From PWPR01 sp046542315 (GTDB lineage Bacteria; Bacillota; UBA994; PWPR01), in the NCBI GenBank assembly GCA_046542315.1, contig JBKHBO010000074.1, positions 1 to 6,049 on the forward strand: a stretch of DNA of 6,049 bases. The letters run 5' to 3'. Positions 1 to 6,049 of the stretch are shown in pieces. The notes below the pieces were generated by a model. That model did no database searches and had not been told where the DNA came from. It saw only the letters and a program-made list of their open reading frames with translations. The position numbers were made by a program, and so were the translations under genes. The first letter of the stretch is position 1, and every line of letters starts with the position of its first letter.

Positions 1-30
1 AAACTATTTAATTAAAAATAATGATATTAT

Positions 31-63
31 GTGAGGGGCTTTTGCCTCTCACTATATTTTTTT
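31..63 (+). terminator. Rho-independent terminator
   Basis: The arms GTGAGGGGC (31-39) and GCCTCTCAC (44-52) form a 9-bp stem with one G-T wobble around a TTTT loop. A T-rich tail follows, with seven T's at 57-63. This is a textbook intrinsic terminator for plus-strand transcription. It probably ends, or partly attenuates, transcription of an upstream gene that stops just before it (an in-frame TAA lies at 13-15). The genes downstream face the same way, so either they have their own promoter or the terminator leaks. Confidence 0.85.
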
Positions 64-171
64 AGGAAAAATAGCTAAAAATAAAAGTGAGGTTTTATAT
101 AGGGCGAGTGTATTAGGATGGCTGATTAAAGGAATTTTATATATTTACTAAATAACGAAAAGAGGGATAAT
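64..171 (+). other. Leader without recognisable gene
   Basis: This is the stretch between the terminator and the first complete gene. I see no convincing -35/-10 pair: TATATA-like hexamers exist (for example at 96-101), but none has a TTGACA-like partner at proper spacing. One frame is open up to the TAA at 149-151 but has no ATG, GTG or TTG start with a ribosome binding site. The stretch ends in the ribosome binding site AGAGGG (161-166) of the next gene. A promoter may be here, but the sequence alone does not show it. Confidence 0.4.
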
Positions 172-492
172 ATGTTTTACATGGCTTACGCAATAGGCAC
201 AACTAGTGCTGATAATGAGGATATCACTAGTGACTTAAAAGCTGCTACTGTCTTGGCAGATGTTGACAATGATCAACATCCATTTGCCATTATGAGTTTG
301 CAATTAGAAACAACACAAAAAACTGGTGTGTCTATTAACGGAGGAGACTATATAGAGCTTAAAGAAGTTGCTATAGATACAGAAACAACTGTTTATCGCT
401 ATGAAATACCAAAAAGTGCATTAATGAGAATAAAGACTGTTGAGATAGAAGATACTGGTACTTCATGGAGTGTAGTTTTTCAGTATCAATAA
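172..492 (+). CDS. Small hypothetical phage protein, probably virion-associated
   Basis: This encodes 106 residues with no recognised family. The ATG at 172 is preceded by AGAGGG (161-166) at a 5-base spacing. A second in-frame ATG at 181 would be 14 bases from that site, so 172 is preferred. The protein is acidic, lacks a signal peptide or membrane segment, and has no cysteine. Residues from about 38 on alternate polar and hydrophobic positions with short turns (NGGD, IDTETT, EDTGTS), suggesting a compact beta-sandwich. The C-terminal pattern, a hydrophobic strand, a turn, then SWSVVFQY, recalls small beta proteins found in phage head-tail and tail modules, but this is an impression, not a match. 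It follows a terminator and precedes the chaperone-like gene by 35 bases. It could be a tail tube-associated, decoration or tail completion protein; the function is unknown. Confidence 0.75.
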   Translation: MFYMAYAIGTTSADNEDITSDLKAATVLADVDNDQHPFAIMSLQLETTQKTGVSINGGDYIELKEVAIDTETTVYRYEIPKSALMRIKTVEIEDTGTSWSVVFQYQ

Positions 493-527
493 TACATATA
501 TTATAATAAAGAAAAGGAGAATATGAG

Positions 528-1178
528 ATGACACTATATGTACCAAATTTTAGAAAGTTGCTTACTAATAATGAAAATAATAAACCACTAAGAATGAAAA
601 CAAGTGCAATAACTGGGGAGGATAGCTCTCCTCTTTATATTAAGAAATATTTACCACTAGAAGACAAAATGAGATTAGTAAGTTCTATTTGTAATGGTTC
701 TGACCATAAAAAAGGAACAGTTTTTGAAATGTTGAGAATTTACTATATTGCTAAAAATTATTTGGATGATGTTAATTTCCCTCAAAAAGAAGTTACGGAT
801 ACAGTTGTTGATGGTAACGGTAAAGAAAAGGAAATTACTAAGAGAATAGATGATATTCACCAGATAGTTGATATTGTTATGGGTTCAGAAGTGTGGGAAA
901 ATATTATTGCTCATGCGGGCAAAGACATAGCTATCGTCGACAAGTGGATTGACGGAGAAATTGAAGAATATAAGAGTGCAACAACAATTACAAGACAATT
1001 AGAAACACTTATTGGTCACGTTGATGACTTGGTGACTGATGCTATTGAAAATGGTTTTACCGAAAAAATGTTGCAAGAGGCACAAAAATTAAGTAACGCA
1101 TTGACCGATCCTCAGAAAAATAAAAATGCCAAAGACATTATAAAGATGATTGATATGGAGAGGAACAAAAGTGACTAA
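528..1178 (+). CDS. Putative phage tail assembly chaperone
   Basis: This encodes 216 residues. The ATG at 528 has AAGGAG (514-519) 8 bases upstream; the nearer ATG at 523 is followed at once by a stop. The protein is soluble, charged and mostly helical. Residues 41-51 (YLPLEDKMRLV) followed by a helix around 66-81 (FEMLRIYYIAKNYLDD) resemble the 'Y-hP-hE-K' plus aromatic helix pattern I associate with tail assembly chaperones of Firmicute phages. A charged loop (about 86-107, including DGNGKEKE) precedes the helical C-terminal half. Its place a few genes upstream of the tape measure fits the gpG role of phage lambda, where the chaperone binds the tape measure and recruits tail tube subunits. 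Unlike lambda G/GT, I see no slippery heptamer at its end and a -1 shift would meet TGA at 1172, so it is probably made only as this single product. The role rests on position and pattern. Confidence 0.65.
   Translation: MTLYVPNFRKLLTNNENNKPLRMKTSAITGEDSSPLYIKKYLPLEDKMRLVSSICNGSDHKKGTVFEMLRIYYIAKNYLDDVNFPQKEVTDTVVDGNGKEKEITKRIDDIHQIVDIVMGSEVWENIIAHAGKDIAIVDKWIDGEIEEYKSATTITRQLETLIGHVDDLVTDAIENGFTEKMLQEAQKLSNALTDPQKNKNAKDIIKMIDMERNKSD
1157..1164 (+). promoter_or_regulatory. Ribosome binding site deciding a GTG start at 1171
   Basis: GGAGAGGA lies inside the end of the preceding gene, 6 bases before GTG at 1171. The longer option, TTG at 1150, has no such site in front of it, so this site moves the predicted start 21 bases downstream. 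Confidence 0.7.
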
Positions 1179-1773
1179 ACACTTTGATCCTAAGAAACTA
1201 GGTGAATTAACTACTATTCAACAAATAGAGAAAATGATTAATAATAGTATTAATTCTGCTATGAGAAGTGTTATAGACCAATTTACCATTCCAAGTATTA
1301 GAAAATATATTAATAAAAATTGGTATGGGGTTCAGTCTGGTAGTTATTTTTATAAATCACAAAATATGATGTCTAAGATATACGAAGTAAAAGATGACGA
1401 CGGAAATCGTTATTTTAAAATAGGATATAAAACTGATAAATTAACACCCAATGCAAATAAATCGAGGATATTTGCTTACGATTCTGGTGGAATTACTGCT
1501 TTTCATAATATGCGTAACAAATTTCCTTCTTATATGAATATTACAACAGGAGAAGATAATACAGAGAATATGCCATATGTTATTGAAAAAGGTTGGAGTA
1601 TTAAGCCACTGCTTAGGGCTATACACACCACTAGACTTCGTTACAATAATTTTAGAACAGAACGGCAGGGCATAGATGTTAAAGGTTATATTATGGACAA
1701 TATGCCCAAAAAAATAACTACACAACTAGGAACAGAATTACAATCAAAGGGTTACAATATACGTTGGAGGTAG
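1171..1773 (+). CDS. Phage tail-module protein of unknown function (possible HK97 gp10-like)
   Basis: This encodes 200 residues. I choose GTG at 1171 over the longer TTG at 1150 because GGAGAGGA (1157-1164) sits 6 bases upstream. The gene overlaps the chaperone-like gene by 8 bases in another frame, so translational coupling is likely. The protein is basic and soluble with no membrane segment. A helical N-terminus (about 14-48) is followed by an aromatic-rich stretch (WYGVQSGSYFYKSQNMMSKI, 51-70) and probable beta strands (70-88). A glycine-containing segment (DSGG, 104-107), PYVIEKGWS (135-143) and a helical C-terminus ending in NIRWR complete it. The pattern 'Y-x-Y ... L-x-x-I ... beta' faintly recalls HK97 gp10-like tail completion or minor head-tail proteins, but key features are not clear enough to assign it. 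That family usually lies upstream of the tail tube gene, so the position would be unusual. A real gene with uncertain function. Confidence 0.7.
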   Translation: MTKHFDPKKLGELTTIQQIEKMINNSINSAMRSVIDQFTIPSIRKYINKNWYGVQSGSYFYKSQNMMSKIYEVKDDDGNRYFKIGYKTDKLTPNANKSRIFAYDSGGITAFHNMRNKFPSYMNITTGEDNTENMPYVIEKGWSIKPLLRAIHTTRLRYNNFRTERQGIDVKGYIMDNMPKKITTQLGTELQSKGYNIRWR

Positions 1774-1777
1774 GTGA
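1766..1777 (+). promoter_or_regulatory. Double ribosome binding site supporting the TTG start at 1783
   Basis: GGAGGT (1766-1771) runs directly into AGGTGA (1772-1777), 11 and 5 bases before TTG. Both match the anti-Shine-Dalgarno end of Firmicute 16S rRNA. The site overlaps the last codons and stop of the upstream gene, which suggests coupled translation. No ATG or GTG in frame lies nearby, so TTG is the supported start. Confidence 0.65.
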
Positions 1778-1782
1778 AGTAA

Positions 1783-2808
1783 TTGACGAGAAAAACTAAC
1801 TATAATAAGATTGTTGATAAAGAATTGTGGGGTCAAGTTAACGAAGACAACAAAAAACTATTGAGTAAATGGTTAACATATTTAAAGGTAAGTGACAAAA
1901 GCCCTCAGACAATATATCAATATAAAAATGATATGAAAATATTTTTCGTATTTTGTTTAGATAATTTAGATAATAAATTTTTTGTTGAGCTGACCAAAGG
2001 TGATATTATAGAATTTCAAGGTTATTTGGTGGGTGAATTAGAGCTTAGTTCAAGCAGAGTTAGAAGACTACGTAGTACTTTAAGTAGTATGTCTAACTAT
2101 ATAGAAAGCATTTTAGATGAAAAATATCCAGATTTTAGAAATTTAATATCCAAGATAGAGGCTCCAAAGGCTAGTGCTGTTAGAGAAAAAACAATTTTAA
2201 GAGATGACCAAGTGGAGAGATGTTTAGAAGAATTGATTGAAAAAGGCTTATATCAGGAAGCCTGTGCCTTTGCATTGGCATCTTACAGTGGCTCTAGGCT
2301 ATCAGAAATAGTGCAATTTAAAATTAATTACTTTGAAGATAAAAACATTAAAGACTTTGGTAGCGACGCAAAATTTTATATTACTCCTGAAAAAATTAGG
2401 TGTAAAGGTTCTGGTAAAAAAGGCACCATGTTAAACAGATTTATTTTGGTAGATAAGTTTAAACCTTATTTTGATTTATGGATAGAAGAAAGGAAAAATC
2501 AAGACATAGATTCGGAATGGCTTTTTGTTAATTATGATTCAAATAATGATCAATGGGAACAATTGTCTAGCGACAGTTTATCTAGGTATACACCTATATA
2601 CACAAAAATTATTGGAGAACCTATATATTTTCACTGCCTTAGACATTATTTTGTAACACTATTAAGTAGAAATGGTATACCACATGAGATTATACAAAAC
2701 ATTATGGGATGGAAAGATATAGCAATGGTTGGAGTTTATGTGGATACTACTTTAGAAGAAAAATTAGAAAACTTTTTTAATGATAATGAAATAAATTTTA
2801 ATTTATAA
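1783..2808 (+). CDS. Tyrosine recombinase (integrase family) embedded in the tail operon
   Basis: This encodes 341 residues with a TTG start and a strong upstream ribosome binding site. Residues about 25-125 form a SAM-like core-binding domain (SPQTIYQYKNDMKIF, then the SSSRVRRLRSTLSSMSNYI helix). Residues about 138-330 form the catalytic domain. All active-site residues are visible: Arg172 (SGSRLSE), Lys208 in the beta-hairpin (CKGSGKKG), His284 and Arg287 (HCLRH), Trp310 (MGWKD) in the second-histidine position, and the nucleophile Tyr319 (VYVD). The spacings His284-Trp310 (26) and Trp310-Tyr319 (9) equal those of XerD; Trp at this site is known from Cre and Flp. The enzyme should cut and rejoin DNA through a covalent 3'-phosphotyrosine. 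There is no extra N-terminal arm-binding domain as in lambda Int, so the build is Xer/Cre-like. It lies 9 bases after a tail-module gene and 32 before the tape measure gene, far from any visible lysogeny functions. Family assignment is firm; the biological role is open. SPbeta yomM is a possible relative by context only. Confidence 0.93.
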   Translation: MTRKTNYNKIVDKELWGQVNEDNKKLLSKWLTYLKVSDKSPQTIYQYKNDMKIFFVFCLDNLDNKFFVELTKGDIIEFQGYLVGELELSSSRVRRLRSTLSSMSNYIESILDEKYPDFRNLISKIEAPKASAVREKTILRDDQVERCLEELIEKGLYQEACAFALASYSGSRLSEIVQFKINYFEDKNIKDFGSDAKFYITPEKIRCKGSGKKGTMLNRFILVDKFKPYFDLWIEERKNQDIDSEWLFVNYDSNNDQWEQLSSDSLSRYTPIYTKIIGEPIYFHCLRHYFVTLLSRNGIPHEIIQNIMGWKDIAMVGVYVDTTLEEKLENFFNDNEINFNL

Positions 2809-2824
2809 CGATATAATTTTATAG

Positions 2825-2836
2825 AGAAGGTGGTGA
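2825..2836 (+). promoter_or_regulatory. Strong ribosome binding site of the tape measure gene
   Basis: AGAAGGTGGTGA differs by one base from a near-complete complement of the Firmicute 16S rRNA 3' end, and its last base is 4 bases from ATG at 2841. It is the best ribosome binding site in the window. It would let the tape measure be translated independently of the weaker TTG-initiated recombinase before it. Confidence 0.7.
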
Positions 2837-2840
2837 GACA

Positions 2841-5800
2841 ATGAGTGATGCATTTGATATTCTCGTAGGTGCTGCCCTTAAAGAGGGTTCGGTTGACGAC
2901 GCTATTCAGGAGCTAAAAAATAAATTAGCCCAAGAAAGCAACAAAGTTAAGGTTGATTTGGGAATTAAAGGTGTTGATGGAAAAGATAAAAGTTCTGGCA
3001 CCAAATCAGAGGTTTCTGCTGCAAAAGAACTTAAATCAACATATTCTAGTATTGGGCAATTATTAAACCAAAATGAAAAAAGGCAACTTCAAATAAAGAA
3101 TATAACAACATCTGTGGCAGAGACAAATCAAAAAGTTTTAAGATACCAACAAGAATACAATGAAAAGACTGGTAAATTAACTGACCCAGCCAAAGCTAGC
3201 CTTATGGTAAAGCGTACTGATGAGTTAAAGCAAAAATATGACTCAATGCTTGCTAATTTGAGAGAGAGAGCAAAATTAGAAGAGCGTCTTATTAAAATTA
3301 AAGGGCAAGGCAAGGTTAAAGAAGAAGAAGTATTGCAAACGCAAATAAAATCTTCTAAAATTGCTTATGATGAGCTAAAGGCTGATGCTGATAAACTAAA
3401 ACTTTCTAAGGGAATAACAACTCAAACAACAGAAGAGATTGCTCTGTCTAGAGAGAAATTACGCATAGAGCAACAGATGGCTCAACTTAGTGCTCGTTCG
3501 CAAGATAAGGCCAATAATCAACTAGTTAATCAGCTTTACAAAGAATCTTTAAGCTCTCTTAAACAAATAGATGCTTTGAGCAAAAAGATAGCTCAAGCTG
3601 AAGCTACAAAGAGCAAAGAATACGAGAAACAGTTAAGATTACAGAGACAATCATTGCAGGCTAAAGTAGATGAGAATAATAAAATATTAGAACAAGTGGC
3701 TTCTGAGAATTCAAAATTAAATATCTCTGCACAACAAGATGCACTTGCCAAGCGACAGTTAACCAACGAAAAGAATATCGCTGTTTACAAGCAACAAGCA
3801 TTGTCTACATTAAAGGCTACTAAAGGTGTTTTTTCTGGATTTGTAAATGAGTTAAAGATCGCTGTTACCCGTTCTATTGAGTGGGGCATAGCAATGGGAG
3901 CCTTATATGGCTCTGTTCGCAAACTCAAAGACGGTGTACAGTTTTTAATAGATGTTGATACTTCGTTAACAGAAATCGCTATGGTTACCCAACAGAGCAG
4001 AGAAGAAGTACAAGGTTTAACACAAGACTATCTTGATTTAGCAAAAGCACTAAAGATATCTACTAAAGAGATATTCGATAGTGCTGTTAGTTTATATAGA
4101 CAAGGTTTAAGTGCTGATGAGGTTAACAGCAGGTTACAGACTTTATCTCAAACCTCTAAGGTTACTGGTGAGTCTATTACAACAGTTACAGACTATGTTA
4201 CTGCTGGCGTAAATACATTAGGAGTAGAAGCCAATAGGTTTAATGATATTTTAATCAAGACAGCTTCTATTGCTGGTACTACTTATGGTGAACTTGGTGA
4301 AGCTATTTCTAAGAATGCTGCTAGTTTTAATAATGCTAATGTTAACTTGGAAAAAATTACAAGCTATATGGCTACAATATTAGAAACTACACGAGAAGCA
4401 CCACAATCTGTTGGTACATTTGGTAAAACATTAGTAGGTAGATTCCAAAGGATAAATAAGGCGACTGGTGAACTTAACGAAGATCTAAATGCTGTGCAAA
4501 AGGCTATGGAGAGCGTTGGAGTAGACTTCTTAGATGCTGCTGGCCAGATTAGACCAGTAAGCGATATTCTTGATGATCTAAGTAAAACATGGGATACATT
4601 AGACGGTAATACTCAGAAGTACTTAGCTACACAAGCTGGTGGATTGCGTCAAGGTAACAGATTTATTGCGTTGATGGATAACTACCAAAGAAGTATGGAT
4701 ATATATGGTGAAGCACTTGATTCTAGTGGGACAACCCAAGAACAATACAATAAATATTTAGAATCTACTCAGGCTCTTATAGATGAATTAAGGGTAACGT
4801 GGGAAGATTTATACATAACTGTTCTTAACAGTGATTGGATTAAAGTATTTTACAGAACTTTAATTGAGTTAGTAAAATATTTAGAGGTCGCTGTTGAAAA
4901 TATTGATTTTGTTATTGCTGCCTTTGGTGGATTTGTAATTATAAACAAGATTATACCTACATTATCTTTATTAAGCAAGTTTCTTGTTGGTGGAGAGTTC
5001 GCTAAATATGGTAAAAGTGTTTCTACTGTTGTATCGCATCTAGACAAGTTAAAAGATGGTGGAAATGCTGCTGCTGGTTCAGCTAGTACTTTATTAACCA
5101 AAATATCTTCTTTAAATCCAGTGATAATGGCTGCTTCTGCCGCTGTTGGGTTGTTAGCGTATGCTTTTCTTGATGCAAAGAAAAAAGCCAAAGAGTTTGA
5201 AGAAGGACAAAGGGAGTTACAAAAAACCCTAGAACAAGGTTCTGTTCAGGATATCAAGAATACTATTAATAACATTGAGAACCTGAAGTCTAAATATGAT
5301 AGTTTAACCGCAGAACAAGAGTCGTTAAGAAAAGGTAACGAAGATTTAAGTCCAGCTTGGGATAACACAGCACAGAAATTATCAAAAGTGGATGATGAAA
5401 TACAAAGTGTTATTGATGAAATGCGTAAGTATGGAATTAATACCAAAAATATAGATAGTGAATTGGAAAGACTCAATAATACCCTTGAGGGTAAAACTAA
5501 AGCATTAGAAAAAGAAAAAGCTGAAGTAGAAAGACTTAGTGGAATATATGAAGACCATCTAGATATGATTAAAGATTATGATGAAGCCCAACTAAAATCT
5601 CATAAAGAGCTATTGTTGCAAAAGAAGGCTGAAGTAGAAGTTCTAAAAAACTCTATTACAGCATGGGCAGAATATACAAAGTCTAGAATGGGTGCAGCAA
5701 ATATCCCAATTATGCCAAGTAGAGAAGATTTCCCTGCTCCACATGATTTTAATCAGGAAATGAAGAATTTTAGAAATGAAATGTTTGTATTTGCACAGGA

Positions 5801-6049
5801 CCCATTTTCTTCTTTTGGGGCAACAACTGCTAATATGATTGATATGGCTTCCCAAGAAAAGATAAAGGAAGTTCAGAAAAATATTGATGGTATTGATGCA
5901 CAAATTGATGCCGTCAATCAAAGGCTTGAAGATTGGGCGATTAATCACACTAAGGTTTCTGATGACACTGAAGATAATCTTACCATCGATGATGTTTGGG
6001 AGGATAAGGTTGACTCTATCATAGAGCAATTAGAGAGAGAAAAAGAACA
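2841..6049 (+). CDS. Phage tail tape measure protein, TP901 family (3' end beyond window)
   Basis: The frame is open from ATG 2841 to the right edge: 1069 codons, no stop, C-terminus missing. The product spans the lumen of the tail tube, sets tail length and takes part in DNA entry. The N-terminus (FDILVGAALKEGSVDDAIQE) is typical of these proteins. Residues about 60-335 are charged, Gln/Glu/Lys-rich and strongly helical, probably coiled coil. Residues about 373-670 match the conserved TP901-type core (PhageMin_Tail): DTSLTEIAMV, then the KALKISTKEIFDSAVSLYRQG and TGESITTVTDYV stretches, TYGELGEAISKNA, TFGKTLVGRFQRI and LATQAGGLRQGNRFIALM, ending near WEDLYITVL (654). Two hydrophobic segments follow (about 690-718 and 759-780), of the type thought to interact with the host membrane during ejection. 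A second coiled-coil region (about 785-940) and an acidic segment follow. No peptidase or lytic transglycosylase domain is seen in the part present; one could lie beyond the edge. Confidence 0.93.
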   Translation, partial: MSDAFDILVGAALKEGSVDDAIQELKNKLAQESNKVKVDLGIKGVDGKDKSSGTKSEVSAAKELKSTYSSIGQLLNQNEKRQLQIKNITTSVAETNQKVLRYQQEYNEKTGKLTDPAKASLMVKRTDELKQKYDSMLANLRERAKLEERLIKIKGQGKVKEEEVLQTQIKSSKIAYDELKADADKLKLSKGITTQTTEEIALSREKLRIEQQMAQLSARSQDKANNQLVNQLYKESLSSLKQIDALSKKIAQAEATKSKEYEKQLRLQRQSLQAKVDENNKILEQVASENSKLNISAQQDALAKRQLTNEKNIAVYKQQALSTLKATKGVFSGFVNELKIAVTRSIEWGIAMGALYGSVRKLKDGVQFLIDVDTSLTEIAMVTQQSREEVQGLTQDYLDLAKALKISTKEIFDSAVSLYRQGLSADEVNSRLQTLSQTSKVTGESITTVTDYVTAGVNTLGVEANRFNDILIKTASIAGTTYGELGEAISKNAASFNNANVNLEKITSYMATILETTREAPQSVGTFGKTLVGRFQRINKATGELNEDLNAVQKAMESVGVDFLDAAGQIRPVSDILDDLSKTWDTLDGNTQKYLATQAGGLRQGNRFIALMDNYQRSMDIYGEALDSSGTTQEQYNKYLESTQALIDELRVTWEDLYITVLNSDWIKVFYRTLIELVKYLEVAVENIDFVIAAFGGFVIINKIIPTLSLLSKFLVGGEFAKYGKSVSTVVSHLDKLKDGGNAAAGSASTLLTKISSLNPVIMAASAAVGLLAYAFLDAKKKAKEFEEGQRELQKTLEQGSVQDIKNTINNIENLKSKYDSLTAEQESLRKGNEDLSPAWDNTAQKLSKVDDEIQSVIDEMRKYGINTKNIDSELERLNNTLEGKTKALEKEKAEVERLSGIYEDHLDMIKDYDEAQLKSHKELLLQKKAEVEVLKNSITAWAEYTKSRMGAANIPIMPSREDFPAPHDFNQEMKNFRNEMFVFAQDPFSSFGATTANMIDMASQEKIKEVQKNIDGIDAQIDAVNQRLEDWAINHTKVSDDTEDNLTIDDVWEDKVDSIIEQLEREKE

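Noticed and set aside
35..151. Open stretch after the terminator that could be a small gene or the remnant of one.
   Set aside because: It has no ATG, GTG or TTG start with a ribosome binding site and reads through the terminator stem.
523..531. Mini-ORF ATG-AGA-TGA overlapping the start of the 528 gene, reminiscent of tRNA-sequestering minigenes.
   Set aside because: Its ATG is only 3 bases from AAGGAG, too close for good initiation, and the overlap with ATGA is easily chance.
675..860. Minus-strand open frame opposite the chaperone-like gene.
   Set aside because: It is a shadow of the plus-strand gene, with no ribosome binding site and no plausible protein character.
1150..1170. TTG at 1150 as the start of the third gene.
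   Set aside because: GTG at 1171 has GGAGAGGA at good spacing, while TTG at 1150 has none.
1150..1178. Programmed frameshift joining the 528 and 1171 genes as in lambda G/GT.
   Set aside because: There is no slippery heptamer in the overlap, the required shift is +1 (or -2), and the -1 frame stops at 1172.
1441..1725. Minus-strand open frame with several cysteines and histidines.
   Set aside because: It lies wholly opposite a well-supported gene; the Cys/His pattern shows no zinc-binding motif and follows from the antisense codons.
1774..2840. Recombinase gene as a freshly inserted mobile element with flanking repeats.
   Set aside because: The sequences on each side share only Shine-Dalgarno-like GGTGA; no direct or inverted repeats bound the gene, and neither neighbour is broken.
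4850..6029. Three long minus-strand open frames (4850-5191, 5246-5476, 5643-6029) opposite the tape measure gene.
   Set aside because: The plus-strand frame is continuous with clear family similarity; the antisense frames are by-products of its AT-rich codon use.

Overview
The window is AT-rich (roughly one third G+C by eye). All supported genes lie on the plus strand. It has strong Shine-Dalgarno sequences of the Bacillus/Clostridium type (AAGGAG, GGAGGT, AAGGTGGTGA) and uses ATG, GTG and TTG starts. It reads as part of the late (virion) operon of a long-tailed phage or prophage of a low-G+C Firmicute, specifically the tail-assembly section that ends in the tape measure gene. The host genus cannot be fixed from this sequence.

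Layout: bases 1-30 are probably the end of an upstream gene or its 3' flank. A clear intrinsic terminator follows (31-63), then about 108 bases of leader without a recognisable gene. Next come a small, probably all-beta, unidentified protein (172-492); a 216-residue protein with the sequence character and position of a tail assembly chaperone (528-1178); a 200-residue phage protein that overlaps it and starts with GTG (1171-1773); a complete tyrosine recombinase with a TTG start (1783-2808); and the first 1069 codons of a TP901-type tape measure protein, which runs off the right edge (2841-6049).

The genes from 528 onward are tightly packed (8-base overlap, then 9- and 32-base gaps) and are probably cotranscribed. 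The expected tail biology is that the chaperone binds the tape measure, tail tube subunits polymerise around it, and the tape measure sets tail length and helps DNA entry.

The outstanding feature is the tyrosine recombinase between the tail genes and the tape measure gene. It keeps every catalytic residue and looks functional, yet it does not sit in a lysogeny module and no attachment site or excisionase is visible beside it. From memory, Bacillus phage SPbeta also carries a recombinase-like gene (yomM) in its structural region close to its tape-measure-like gene yomI. This window may show a related arrangement, but that comparison has not been checked here.
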